DNA of 64,000 nt from Mixta sp031457955 (GTDB lineage: Bacteria; Pseudomonadota; Gammaproteobacteria; Enterobacterales; Enterobacteriaceae): contig NZ_JAVDXN010000001.1 of assembly GCF_031457955.1 (NCBI RefSeq), positions 62,001 through 126,000 of the forward strand, written 5' to 3'. Shown in pieces: positions 9,437 through 17,907 of this stretch (within the stretch, counting starts at the first letter, position 1; each line of letters starts with the position of its first letter). Below the pieces are notes generated by a model. That model worked only from the letters and a program-made list of their open reading frames with translations. It did no database searches and was not told where the DNA came from. Both the position numbers and the translations under genes were made by a program.

Positions 9437-9660
9437 ACCTGATACCTTGTCGTTGAGATTATATCGCTTATATAAGCTAGCTTGTTGTGCAATAAAAGTA
9501 AATTGTAACCGCCGACCGGAGACGCAGGCAACATGCAGCAGGGCTAAAAGGGGCAGAGCGTTTCAGAAAGTAAAAACCGACCGGTTAGTATACAAAATGC
9601 ACATGCTCCCTTCATTTTTATCTTCATTTATCCGCTGTTGGTCTGGAAAAAAACGCGGCG

Positions 9661-9694
9661 CTAAAAAAGCCCGTGACGCGTTAACGTCACGGGC
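9661..9694 (-). terminator. rho-independent terminator of the chemoreceptor gene
   Basis: A 10-bp stem (GCCCGTGACG / CGTCACGGGC, 9669-9694) with a 6-base loop, followed on the minus strand by six Ts (A-run at 9663-9668). It lies just past the stop of the minus-strand chemoreceptor gene. The rest of the gap 9437-9725 shows no gene. Confidence 0.85.
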
Positions 9695-9725
9695 GGCGTA
9701 GTATCAGGCGGGCGGCGCGCTGGGC

Positions 9726-11672
9726 TTAGCCGTGCTGCTCCAGCTGGAAGGTGGAAACCGTATCGGCCAGCTGACGCGCCTGATCCTCCAGCGAGGCGGC
9801 GGCGGCCGACATCTGCTGTACCAGCGCGGCGTTTTGTTGCGTGACGCCATCCATCTGGTTGACCGCCACGCTTACCTGGCTGATGCCCAGCGACTGCTCA
9901 TCGGAAGCATTAACGATTTCATCGATAATCGACTGCACCGCCGCCACCGACTCGGTCATGGTTTTCATGGTTTTGCCGGTTTCGTTGACCAGTGAAACAC
10001 CGGTGCTGACGCGCGCAGCGGACTCATCAATCAGCGCAGAGATCTCTTTTACCGCGTTAGCGGAGCGCTGCGCCAGATTACGCACTTCAGAGGCGACCAC
10101 CGCAAAGCCACGACCCTGTTCACCGGCGCGGGCGGCTTCTACCGCCGCGTTCAGCGCCAGAATATTGGTCTGGAAGGCGATGCTGTTGATCAGGCTAGTG
10201 ATATCACCGATTTTGCGTGAGCTTTCATCGATTTGCGCCATAACTTCCACCACCTGATGAACCAGCTCCTCGCCACGATCGGCTACCGCTGTGGCGTTGC
10301 TGGTCAGCTCCGTTGCCTGGTGTGCGTTATCCGCATTCAGTTTTACCGTCGCGGTTAACTCTTCCATGCTGGCTGCGGTCTGCTGCAGCGCTGACGCCTG
10401 CTCTTCGGTGCGGGAAGAGAGATCGAGGTTACCGCTGGCGATTTCGCTAGCGCCGCTGCGCACCGAGGCGCTGGCGGTCATGATTTCGCTCACCATATTA
10501 CGCAGCTGCTGCTGCATGGTTTGCATGGCATAGAAAATGCTTTGCTGATCTTTGGCCTGTACCTCAATGGTGCGGCTTAAATCCCCCTGGGCGACCGCCA
10601 GGGCCAGGCTGGCGGCTTCAGCCGGTTCGCCGCCGACCGGGCGCGAGATTTTACGGCTGAAGATCAAACCCAGCACGCCGCATACCACCACAATACTCAC
10701 CACCATCAGGATCAACGCCCAGACCAGCTGGCGGTTGGCGGCGGCCATGACTTCGCTCACCGGCGCGACAATCGCCAGACGCCACGGCGTTTCGCTGTTG
10801 CCGATGGTAATCGGCTGCCAGCTGATAAAAGCGTCCTCTTTCAGAAACGCATCCTGATATTCATGCACCGCAAGGTTTTCTCCGCTTTCACCCTGCCAGG
10901 TTTTACCCGCCAGCGAGGCATCAGGGCTGGCGATAATCTTGCCCTGATTCGACAGCAGCAGCGCATAGCCTTTACCCTGCCACGGCTTAATCGCGCCGAT
11001 GGTTTTTTGCAGCATTTGCAATGACAGGTCAGTGGTGGCCGAGCCTTTGAATTGACCATTGATGATAATCGGCGCGGCGATCGAGGTCAGCATGACTTGC
11101 ACGCCGTTATAAGGATAAATGTAAGGTTCGAGGATCACCTCTTTCATACGCTGGCGCGGCAGCAGGTAGTAGTCACCCTCGCCTGGTTTCTCGAGGGTCA
11201 CCAGGTTATGCAGCGCAGGCTGCCCGTCGCCATTATGATCGATATAGCGCGCATAGCGCCCGCCATCAGCATGTTCCGGCTGACCGGCAAATTCAGCATC
11301 TTTGCCATCAAACGCGTTCGGCTCAAACGCTAGCGAGAGCGAGAGATAATCCGAATGCGAAAGCAGCGATGCTTTCAGCATTTCATCCAGCGCCCGGCGC
11401 TCCGGTATGCCCGCCGCTGTTAAGCTCCAGGCGCTGCTGGCCAGCCCGCGTGCGGTGTGTAATGCCTCATTAAGCTTGTTCTGCACCTGTGACGCATTAG
11501 CTTTGGCGATTTGCTGCAGATAATTCTGCGCCAGCTCACGCTGTTGTTGTCGCGCCTGGCTGCTAAGCAGGCCGATGGTAAGGATAAAACCCAGAGAAAT
11601 GGTAACGATGCCGGTTATCAGCATCAGGGTTTGGGTACGCATTTTGCGTCGGCTGGCAGTAAAAGTGGTCAT
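9726..11672 (-). CDS. methyl-accepting chemotaxis protein
   Basis: A 648-residue chemoreceptor that would sit in the inner membrane and signal through CheA/CheW to the flagellar motor. A first membrane segment lies at about 13-35. A large periplasmic Cache-like sensor domain (about 40-300) follows, then a second membrane segment near 310-335, a HAMP region, and a long cytoplasmic coiled coil. The signalling tip is the highly conserved stretch with IAFQTNILALNAAVEAARAGEQGRG, preceded by methylation-helix sequence (EEQASALQQTAASMEELTATV). There is no NWETF-type CheR-docking tail; it ends STFQLEQHG. The ligand cannot be told. A match to a flagellar sigma-28 promoter lies upstream and a terminator downstream, so it is a single-gene unit. 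Confidence 0.95.
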   Translation of the reverse strand: MTTFTASRRKMRTQTLMLITGIVTISLGFILTIGLLSSQARQQQRELAQNYLQQIAKANASQVQNKLNEALHTARGLASSAWSLTAAGIPERRALDEMLKASLLSHSDYLSLSLAFEPNAFDGKDAEFAGQPEHADGGRYARYIDHNGDGQPALHNLVTLEKPGEGDYYLLPRQRMKEVILEPYIYPYNGVQVMLTSIAAPIIINGQFKGSATTDLSLQMLQKTIGAIKPWQGKGYALLLSNQGKIIASPDASLAGKTWQGESGENLAVHEYQDAFLKEDAFISWQPITIGNSETPWRLAIVAPVSEVMAAANRQLVWALILMVVSIVVVCGVLGLIFSRKISRPVGGEPAEAASLALAVAQGDLSRTIEVQAKDQQSIFYAMQTMQQQLRNMVSEIMTASASVRSGASEIASGNLDLSSRTEEQASALQQTAASMEELTATVKLNADNAHQATELTSNATAVADRGEELVHQVVEVMAQIDESSRKIGDITSLINSIAFQTNILALNAAVEAARAGEQGRGFAVVASEVRNLAQRSANAVKEISALIDESAARVSTGVSLVNETGKTMKTMTESVAAVQSIIDEIVNASDEQSLGISQVSVAVNQMDGVTQQNAALVQQMSAAAASLEDQARQLADTVSTFQLEQHG

Positions 11673-11737
11673 GACATTCCCCGGAAAAGGTTAAAAACTC
11701 CAATAACCTCCTGTCAGCGAATCTCCTTCTGTACAGA

Positions 11738-11764
11738 TTATCGGCAGCAGGCAGAGAAAGTTCA
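11738..11764 (-). promoter_or_regulatory. candidate FliA (sigma-28) promoter for the chemoreceptor gene
   Basis: On the minus strand the sequence reads TGAACTTT, 11 bases, then GCCGATAA. The -10 matches the sigma-28 consensus GCCGATAA at all eight positions; the -35 matches TAAAGTTT at six of eight. It lies about 65 bases upstream of the start codon. Confidence 0.65.
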
Positions 11765-11843
11765 GAGCGGGAGGCGATAAATTGCGCACGGGGCGTAAGC
11801 TTGCCGCGTCAGGTGAAACGTAGCTGGAGAGGAGATTTACAGA

Positions 11844-11878
11844 TTAAAAAAAGCCGCCTGCAACAGGGCGGGCGGCTT
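11844..11878 (-). terminator. terminator downstream of the chitinase gene
   Basis: Stem AAGCCGCC / GGCGGCTT with a loop of about 11 bases, followed on the minus strand by seven or more Ts (A-run at 11846-11852). It lies 22 bp past the chitinase stop. Confidence 0.75.
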
Positions 11879-11899
11879 GATAATAAATGCAGCGTTATA

Positions 11900-14245
11900 T
11901 TATTTGAGCATATCTGCAGTGATGGTCATTTCATATAACGGTTCACCGGTTTCTACGCTGTGTTTCCAGCCCGGTTCACCATCAGCCAGCACAACTTTTA
12001 CCTTATCTCCTGATTTCGGCGTTTTGGTAAAATTAGTTTTTATGGTTACCGTACCATCGTTGTTAAAGGTTTTATATGAATAATAGGCTTTGCCGTTATA
12101 GATCTCACCTTCATAAAAACCATTAATATAAATCATGATGCGCTTTTCAGCGTTAAAAGTTTCATTATTCATTGTGGTTAAGATGGCGATCCGGTCATCA
12201 GTCTGGCGGCCAATTTTAAACTTAAGATTAGTCTCATCCATCTGAAGCATTGCTTCAGTAACCGTTTTTTCATATAACACTTCACCAGCATCCACATTGT
12301 GAGCACTGCCCGGCTTCCCTTCTGACAGGATGATTTTTATTTTATCCCCTGGTTTCGATACCTGACTGAAATCAGTTCTTACTGTTACCGTGCCATCATC
12401 ATTAAAGGTTTTAGATGAATAATAGGCTTTGCCATTATAGATTTCACCCTGATAAATGTCATTAACGTAAGTTATGATGCGGTTTTTGGCATTAAAAATT
12501 TCTTTATCAAGTATACTTTTAATCGCTAATTTGCCGCCCGGTCTTTGGATAAATCCAATATCCAGGTTAATTGAATTATTTTGCCCCAGCAATTCAGCCG
12601 AGATCGCACCCAGTTCGTGATCGGCGATATCACCGCTCAGATCCCAAATAATCGCGCCGCCGTAGCCTTCATTTTTAATGTAATCTACTTTTTCTCGAAT
12701 AGATTGCACATCATCATAGGTATAGAAGGTTTTTGTGCTGGCATTATACAGGTAAGGCGCGTGGGACTGAGTATCCCAGTAACGCTGATACTGCTTATCC
12801 AGCGCCATCTCTTTCAGCAGATGATAAGGGTTGGTGCCGGTATATTCATTTTTATCATCCCACTGACCATGGATTGTCGCTGAGCCGGGGTTAAACAAGC
12901 CGGGCGAGCCTGGCACTTTTTCCGTTCCCTCAACGTTGCCCCATGCCCGGCCATACCATGACAGCCCTACCAGCAGCTTGGATTTCGGGATATTCCAGCC
13001 GAGGTTATATTCCTTCATGGTGGAATCAATATTGAATTTCGCATCGGTGTCGTTGTAGTGACCATACAGCGGTGAGTTATGACCGGTGATGGGATCAAAT
13101 GCGCCATGATAATCGTAAGTCATCACATTGACGCTATCCAGCAGCGGAACGGTCTCGGCTGGATTGGTAAATTTAATATTATTGTGGTTCGCCGTTACGG
13201 CGGAAGAGAGCTGATAATAACGATCGTTCTGCTGGCCTAACGTATCCAGTTTAGTACGCAGGCTTTTAATCAGCTGGGTATATTGATCAGCTTCTTTTTC
13301 AGTGGTTGGATATTCCCAGTCGATGTCTACACCATCGAATTTCCACTTAAGCATATATTCAACGATGCTGTTTGCCAGACGTTCAACCTTTTCTGGCGTG
13401 GCGGTGGCGGCCTGGAACATCTTAACTTCTTTTCCACTCTGATCGCAATTGATGACGCAAACCTGAGAGTTAGTGTAACCGCCAATAGAGATGATATTCG
13501 CCACGCCCGCTTGTTTCGTGCGTTTCGCAATCTCCTGCATGTTTGTCGCGCCGCGCCAGGTATCGTGCATGGCAACAATGCCATCCTTCGTCAGCACCGC
13601 AAAACCATAGTTGAGATGAGAAAGCTGATCGTAAGCGACTTTATCTGGCGTAAAGTAATTATGCGCTTCATAAACGCCCCACTCAGGGAAATAACCGATA
13701 ACTTTACGTTGGTTTGCCACGGCTGCTTTCAGCTTTTTCTGGTGATCGAGCGCTTTCTGCCCTTTGAAGGGCGTGAACTCGAAGGTAGCCAGCATCGTCA
13801 CCTTGACCGCTTCGCCGCGCTTCCAGACGGCGTTCTCACCCGGCTTTTCTCCCGGATTCGCCCACCAACCATTGGTCCAGAAATAGCCATCATGCACAAC
13901 TACTGTTCCGGGTTTATCATAGGCGGCGCTTTCATTATAAGCCACGCTGTCTATTACTTTTTCATTTAATTCGGCAACCTGCACGGTGACCTGGCCTAAA
14001 AATTCTTTATCCGGTGCAGTATGATTCTGCCAGCTTTCCTGATCGATATAGCGCTCCCATGTTTTGCCACCGTCGATGGAAATCATATGTTTATAATCTA
14101 ATCCCCGAATGATATTTAGATCATCATCCATCGATAATGTTTTTTCGGGTTGCCAGGAAGATTGAACGGTTGCGTTTGCTGAAAAAACGGTAGCCATAGC
14201 GCAGAATGCGACTAAAAGCCCTGACGTAATTTTATTTAATTTCAT
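11900..14245 (-). CDS. secreted family 18 chitinase
   Basis: A 781-residue secreted glycoside hydrolase family 18 enzyme that would cut chitin outside the cell. A signal peptide covers about 1-25 (cleavage near SANA-TVQ). Residues ~85-145 contain a CBM5/12-like chitin-binding motif (GYFWTNGWWANPGEKPGENAVWKRG). The catalytic barrel (~180-555) has the DxxDxDxE signature FDGVDIDWEYP with Glu311 as acid/base, plus MTYDYHG and IIWDLSGD. Two near-identical C-terminal repeats of about 82 residues follow (586-667, 698-779). A good AAAGGA ribosome site precedes the start. A chitobiose operon lies a few genes downstream on the other strand, so the enzyme probably feeds that uptake system. The secretion route past the outer membrane is not visible. 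Confidence 0.95.
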   Translation of the reverse strand: MKLNKITSGLLVAFCAMATVFSANATVQSSWQPEKTLSMDDDLNIIRGLDYKHMISIDGGKTWERYIDQESWQNHTAPDKEFLGQVTVQVAELNEKVIDSVAYNESAAYDKPGTVVVHDGYFWTNGWWANPGEKPGENAVWKRGEAVKVTMLATFEFTPFKGQKALDHQKKLKAAVANQRKVIGYFPEWGVYEAHNYFTPDKVAYDQLSHLNYGFAVLTKDGIVAMHDTWRGATNMQEIAKRTKQAGVANIISIGGYTNSQVCVINCDQSGKEVKMFQAATATPEKVERLANSIVEYMLKWKFDGVDIDWEYPTTEKEADQYTQLIKSLRTKLDTLGQQNDRYYQLSSAVTANHNNIKFTNPAETVPLLDSVNVMTYDYHGAFDPITGHNSPLYGHYNDTDAKFNIDSTMKEYNLGWNIPKSKLLVGLSWYGRAWGNVEGTEKVPGSPGLFNPGSATIHGQWDDKNEYTGTNPYHLLKEMALDKQYQRYWDTQSHAPYLYNASTKTFYTYDDVQSIREKVDYIKNEGYGGAIIWDLSGDIADHELGAISAELLGQNNSINLDIGFIQRPGGKLAIKSILDKEIFNAKNRIITYVNDIYQGEIYNGKAYYSSKTFNDDGTVTVRTDFSQVSKPGDKIKIILSEGKPGSAHNVDAGEVLYEKTVTEAMLQMDETNLKFKIGRQTDDRIAILTTMNNETFNAEKRIMIYINGFYEGEIYNGKAYYSYKTFNNDGTVTIKTNFTKTPKSGDKVKVVLADGEPGWKHSVETGEPLYEMTITADMLK
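11909..12490 (-). repeat. duplicated C-terminal domain in the chitinase
   Basis: Two copies (12245-12490 and 11909-12154) encode about 82 residues each. They share NAxxRI, IYNGKAYYS, KTFN-DGTV, PGDK/SGDK and LYE, separated by a 30-residue spacer. They look like small all-beta modules; a binding role is inferred. The DNA copies remain alike (for example the stretch encoding IYNGKAYY), suggesting a fairly recent duplication. Confidence 0.85.
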
Positions 14246-14682
14246 TGTTTTTCCTTTAGGTGTAAATAACCATTCTTGCTAAACATACCAGCGCAAAAAA
14301 TAGTGTGTAATAGTAATTTAAGAGGATGGGAGAGGGTTTTAATAACCTTATGCCAAACCGCGCAAAAGATATAAAATCAAGGAAGCGTTTTCCGTAACTA
14401 TTTAATTAATTAATCGAAAAAAAACTGGCCTGTTTTTTTAAAAAGCTCACTTCGGCAGTGCTCAAGCTTAATTAAGCGGTTGGCAAACTTAGGCTGGGCC
14501 GGGGCGATCCGGGAGGCCGGGCGAAGAAAATCCCAAAACGGCATCGCTATTGCTGCGGCGTGTGCCCGGTTTTTCAACCGTTGGCAAACGTTTCGGAGGT
14601 AACTGCCGCGCAGCCATAGTCTAACTGGCCAAATCTATGCCACACTTGGATAACCTGTTACTTAATATCATTCGGGGGGATT
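14246..14682. other. divergent intergenic region between chitinase and ybhL
   Basis: A 437-bp gap holding the promoters of both genes; I see no coding sequence I can support. The chitinase side is AT-rich; reading towards the chitinase, an extended -10-like TGGTATGTT lies near 14290. GTTGGCAAAC occurs twice, at 14479-14488 and 14580-14589. GCTTAATTAAGC (14465-14476) is a 12-base palindrome. GCCGGGC at 14516-14522 can pair with GCCCGG at 14564-14569, followed by five Ts, a possible leader hairpin for ybhL. None of these sites is established. Confidence 0.5.
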
Positions 14683-15393
14683 ATGAACCGATTTCCACAC
14701 TCTCAAGAGACCATCGGGCAGCGCGCCGGTACCGGCCTGCAAACTTACATGGCGCAGGTTTATGGCTGGATGACCTGCGGCCTGCTGCTTACCGCGTTCA
14801 TTTCCTGGTATGCGGCGAATACGCCTGCGGTCATGGAACTGGTGTTTGCTAATCGCATCACCTTTTTCGGACTGATTATTGCGCAGTTGGCGGTGGTGTT
14901 TGTTCTCTCAGGTCTGGTGCATAAGCTCAGCGGGGCAGTGGCTACCGCGCTGTTTATGCTCTATTCCGCGCTGACCGGTTTAACCTTAGCCAGTATTTTC
15001 CTGGTCTATACCTACTCGTCGATAGCCAGCACTTTCTTTGTGACTGCCGGTATGTTCGGTGCCATGAGCTTTTGGGGTTACACCACCAAACGCGATCTCA
15101 GTAAAATGGGTAGCATTCTGTTTATGGCGCTGATTGGTCTGCTGCTGGCGTCGCTGGTTAACTTTTGGCTGAAAAGCCCGGCGTTGATGTGGGCGATTAC
15201 CTATATTGGTGTGCTGGTGTTTGTTGGCCTGACGGCGTATGACACGCAAAAGCTGAAAGCGATTGGGGAAAATATCGATACGCGTGATAAAGAGAATCTG
15301 CGCCGCTATTCAATTATGGGCGCGCTCACGCTCTATCTGGACTTTATCAACCTGTTCCTGATGCTGCTGCGTATTTTCGGCAACCGTCGCTAG
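14683..15393 (+). CDS. ybhL: YbhL, BAX inhibitor-1 family membrane protein
   Basis: A 236-residue inner-membrane protein of the BAX inhibitor-1/YccA family, full length and closely resembling E. coli YbhL throughout (AGxGLQTYMAQVYGWMT near the N-terminus, ALTLYLDFINLFLMLLRIFGNRR at the C-terminus). About seven hydrophobic segments are visible. The C-terminal half has the family hallmark GLTAYDTQKLK, whose Asp lies in the pore or pH-sensing region of better studied relatives. Its cellular role in bacteria is not firmly known; relatives conduct calcium or modulate membrane proteases. The start at 14683 follows GGGGGA. It has its own terminator, so it is probably monocistronic. E. coli carries it beside ybhN; here the chb operon lies between. 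Confidence 0.95.
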   Translation: MNRFPHSQETIGQRAGTGLQTYMAQVYGWMTCGLLLTAFISWYAANTPAVMELVFANRITFFGLIIAQLAVVFVLSGLVHKLSGAVATALFMLYSALTGLTLASIFLVYTYSSIASTFFVTAGMFGAMSFWGYTTKRDLSKMGSILFMALIGLLLASLVNFWLKSPALMWAITYIGVLVFVGLTAYDTQKLKAIGENIDTRDKENLRRYSIMGALTLYLDFINLFLMLLRIFGNRR

Positions 15394-15437
15394 TAAGGTA
15401 ACAACCCGCCTTAACGGATTACCGTGTGAAGACGGAA

Positions 15438-15477
15438 TAAAGCACCGAAAGATCTTCTTTTCGGTGCTTTATTTTTT
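15438..15477 (+). terminator. rho-independent terminator after ybhL
   Basis: A 13-bp perfect stem (TAAAGCACCGAAA / TTTCGGTGCTTTA) followed by six Ts. It separates ybhL from the chb promoter region. Confidence 0.9.
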
Positions 15478-15530
15478 GGCGCAAAAATAGTGCAATCCGC
15501 TCTGCGCTATCGCTGCCGATTAATTCACTA

Positions 15531-15552
15531 AAATGTGAAGGGAGTCATTAAG
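15531..15552 (+). promoter_or_regulatory. CRP-like site upstream of the chb operon
   Basis: TGTGA (15534-15538), six bases, then TCATT: full left half-site and three of five matches in the right half of TGTGA-N6-TCACA. E. coli chb is CRP-activated, so the position makes sense; binding is not shown. Confidence 0.4.
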
Positions 15553-15570
15553 GCAGGTCAAGGAGAGACA

Positions 15571-15594
15571 ATTTTTAATTCGTAATAAATATTT
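15571..15594 (+). promoter_or_regulatory. NagC-like operator upstream of the chb operon
   Basis: An imperfect AT-rich palindrome around TTTAATTCGTAATAAA, similar in form to NagC operators (A/T-rich arms around a central TTCG/CGAA). It lies about 135 bp before chbB. In E. coli NagC represses chb until N-acetylglucosamine-6-phosphate appears. The match is by eye. Confidence 0.35.
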
Positions 15595-15726
15595 CCTCAT
15601 TAAGTGATGGCGTATACTCTCTCCGGCCAACATGAAGCTTATTTATTTAACGCATGCTTCTTTAGATTAACGGGTAAAGAGGGCATTTTCCGGTCTGGGA
15701 TTTATTCCGAATATGAGGGGTTTGTT

Positions 15727-16047
15727 ATGGAAAAGAAAATAATTTACTTGTTTTGTTCCGCAGGAATGTCTACTTCGTTGCTGGTTTCTAAAATGAAGGC
15801 GCAGGCGCTGAAGTACGAGGTTCCGGTAGTTATTGAAGCTTTCCCGGAGTCGCTGGCGGCTGAAAAAGGCCCGGAAGCGGATCTTATCCTGTTAGGGCCG
15901 CAAATAGCCTGGATGTTGGCGGATATCCAAAAAATATTACCCAATAAGCCGGTCGAGGTTATTGATTCAACACTGTATGGCAAAATAGATGGATTAGGCG
16001 TACTGAAAGCTGCTGTCGCGTCTATCAAAAAAGCAGCTGCCCATTAG
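15727..16047 (+). CDS. chbB: PTS chitobiose-specific EIIB component ChbB
   Basis: A 106-residue cytoplasmic EIIB of the lactose/cellobiose PTS family. It passes phosphate from ChbA to chitobiose entering through ChbC. The phospho-accepting Cys10 sits in the typical N-terminal loop (YLFCSAGMSTSLLVSKM), and the C-terminus (VLKAAVASIKKAAAH) matches E. coli ChbB. I place the start at the ATG at 15727, preceded by AGGGG. An in-frame ATG at 15604 would add 41 residues that the family lacks. First gene of chbBCARFG, behind CRP-like and NagC-like sites. Confidence 0.95.
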   Translation: MEKKIIYLFCSAGMSTSLLVSKMKAQALKYEVPVVIEAFPESLAAEKGPEADLILLGPQIAWMLADIQKILPNKPVEVIDSTLYGKIDGLGVLKAAVASIKKAAAH

Positions 16048-16096
16048 CGCTATTTTCTTGTTTGCTTTTCTGTTAAAGCAAGGCTTTCTACACCTG

Positions 16097-16113
16097 GCCG
16101 CCAGACTGGCGGC
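16097..16113 (+). promoter_or_regulatory. hairpin in the chbB-chbC intergenic leader
   Basis: Perfect 7-bp stem GCCGCCA / TGGCGGC with a 3-base loop, ending 17 bases before the chbC start and just ahead of its ribosome site. In E. coli this interval carries the pairing site for small RNA ChiX. I do not see a clear ChiX complement here, so a role in chbC expression is only inferred. Confidence 0.4.
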
Positions 16114-16130
16114 GTGCAAGGAATATAAAA

Positions 16131-17489
16131 ATGAGTAAAGTCATTGGTACGCTTGAAAAGGCGCTGCTTCCCTTTGCCATAAAACTGGGGAAGCAACCGC
16201 ACGTTAATGCGATTAAAAATGGATTTATTAAATTAATGCCGCTGACCCTTGCCGGAGCAATGTTTGTCCTTATTAATAACGTCTTTCTTAGCTTTGGTGC
16301 CGGTTCTTTCTTTTACTCGTTGGGTATTCGCCTGGATCCCGCCACGATTGAGACATTGAATGGGTTAAAAGGTATCGGCGGTAATGTTTATAACGGTACG
16401 CTGGGTATCATGTCGCTGATGGCGCCTTTTTTTATCGGCGCCGCGCTGGCGGAAGAACGTAAAGTGGATGCGCTGGCAGCGGGCGTGCTGGCGGTTGCGG
16501 CTTTTATGACCGTCACGCCTTATAACGCAGGCGGCGCTTATGCCGTTGGCGCTAACTGGTTAGGCGGCGCGAATATTATTTCGGGCATTGTTATTGGTTT
16601 GGTTGCCGCTGAAATGTTTGCCTTCATCATCCGCCGTAACTGGGTGATTACGTTGCCGGAAAGCGTGCCTGAATCTGTATCGCGTTCATTTTCGGCGTTA
16701 ATTCCCGGCTTTATCATTCTGTCTATTTTCGGCGTTATCGCCTGGGCGCTGGCGCTTTACGGTAACAATTTCCATCAAATTATTATGGACTCCATCTCTA
16801 CGCCGCTGGCATCGATGGGGGCGGTAGTGGGCTGGGCCTATGTTATTTTCACCTCGCTGCTATGGTTTTTTGGCGTCCATGGCTCGCTGGCGCTGGCGGC
16901 GCTGGACAGCGGCATCATGACGCCGTGGGCGCTGGAAAACGTGGCTATCTATACCCAATATGGTTCGGTCGAGGCGGCGCTGGCGGCGGGTAAAACCTTC
17001 CATGTTTGGGCTAAACCGATGCTTGATTCCTATATCTTCCTCGGCGGCACGGGCGCTACGCTGGGCCTGATTATCGCTATCCTGATAGGCTCGCGTCGTG
17101 CCGATCATCGTCAGGTGGCAAAGCTGGCGCTGCCTTCCGGTATCTTCCAGATTAACGAGCCGGTGCTTTTCGGCCTGCCGATTATCATGAATCCAGTGAT
17201 GTTTATTCCTTTTATGCTGGTTCAGCCGGTTTTGGCGGCAATAACGCTGGCGGCCTACTACGTAGGGTTAATCCCACCAGTCACCAATATTGCGCCGTGG
17301 ACCATGCCAACAGGCCTGGGCGCTTTCTTTAACACCAACGGCAGTGTTGCGGCTCTGCTGCTGGCCTTGTTCAACCTGGGCATGGCGACGTTGATTTATC
17401 TGCCATTTGTGGTGGTTGCCAACAAAGCGAACAGCGTGATTGCCGAGCAAGAGAGCGAAGAAGATATCGCTAACGCCCTGAAATTCTGA
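16131..17489 (+). CDS. chbC: PTS chitobiose-specific EIIC component ChbC
   Basis: A 452-residue inner-membrane EIIC permease that carries N,N'-diacetylchitobiose (and possibly cellobiose) inward while it is phosphorylated by ChbB. Around ten hydrophobic segments are visible. The substrate-site motif of this family, INEPVLFGLPIIMNP, is at about 343-357, with FFGVHGS and APWTMPTGLGAFFNTNG also conserved. The length fits E. coli ChbC. It follows chbB by 83 bp, a gap with a hairpin, and has an AAGGA ribosome site. Next in the operon is chbA, 58 bp on. I see no truncation. Confidence 0.95.
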   Translation: MSKVIGTLEKALLPFAIKLGKQPHVNAIKNGFIKLMPLTLAGAMFVLINNVFLSFGAGSFFYSLGIRLDPATIETLNGLKGIGGNVYNGTLGIMSLMAPFFIGAALAEERKVDALAAGVLAVAAFMTVTPYNAGGAYAVGANWLGGANIISGIVIGLVAAEMFAFIIRRNWVITLPESVPESVSRSFSALIPGFIILSIFGVIAWALALYGNNFHQIIMDSISTPLASMGAVVGWAYVIFTSLLWFFGVHGSLALAALDSGIMTPWALENVAIYTQYGSVEAALAAGKTFHVWAKPMLDSYIFLGGTGATLGLIIAILIGSRRADHRQVAKLALPSGIFQINEPVLFGLPIIMNPVMFIPFMLVQPVLAAITLAAYYVGLIPPVTNIAPWTMPTGLGAFFNTNGSVAALLLALFNLGMATLIYLPFVVVANKANSVIAEQESEEDIANALKF

Positions 17490-17547
17490 CAAACGGGGCT
17501 GACAGGACGTCAGCCCGCGCCAACTCCCTTAACGTTGCGAGGTAAAC

Positions 17548-17895
17548 ATGTTTAATGCCAATAGCCTGAGCGAAGCCGTAGATGAAACGTCGGATCTTGA
17601 AGAGGTGGTGATGGGGTTAATTATTAACGCCGGACAGGCGCGCAGCCTGGCGTACGCTGCGCTAAAACAGGCAAAAGTCGGGAAGTTTGAACAGGCGCAG
17701 GCGTTGATGGATTCATCCCGCCTGGCGTTGAACGAGGCGCACCGGGTACAGACCCAGCTGATTGAAGAGGATCAGGGGAGCGGTAAAACGCGCGTCAGTC
17801 TGGTATTGGTCCATGCGCAGGATCATCTCATGACGGCGATGCTGGCGCGTGAGCTTGTGACCGAACTCATTGAGCTGCATGAAAAAATAAAATAA
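17548..17895 (+). CDS. chbA: PTS chitobiose-specific EIIA component ChbA
   Basis: A 115-residue helical EIIA that takes phosphate from HPr and gives it to ChbB. The family block ELEEVVMGLIINAGQARSLAYAALKQAK is kept in nearly the same form (here DLEEVVMGL...), and the C-terminal VHAQDHLMTAMLARELVTELIELHEKIK includes the conserved histidines around the phospho-acceptor. Length equals the E. coli protein. The start at 17548 has GAGG seven bases upstream. It sits between chbC and the operon's own regulator gene, 12 bases before the latter, in the same order as E. coli. Confidence 0.95.
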   Translation: MFNANSLSEAVDETSDLEEVVMGLIINAGQARSLAYAALKQAKVGKFEQAQALMDSSRLALNEAHRVQTQLIEEDQGSGKTRVSLVLVHAQDHLMTAMLARELVTELIELHEKIK

Positions 17896-17907
17896 CGTGT
17901 GGAGAGG

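Noticed and set aside
13283..13969. 228-residue plus-strand frame opposite the chitinase
   Set aside because: It lies entirely antisense to conserved GH18 coding sequence and resembles no family.
14637..14852. 71-residue plus-strand frame overlapping the start of ybhL
   Set aside because: Runs out of frame through the ybhL N-terminus; the protein has no recognisable features.
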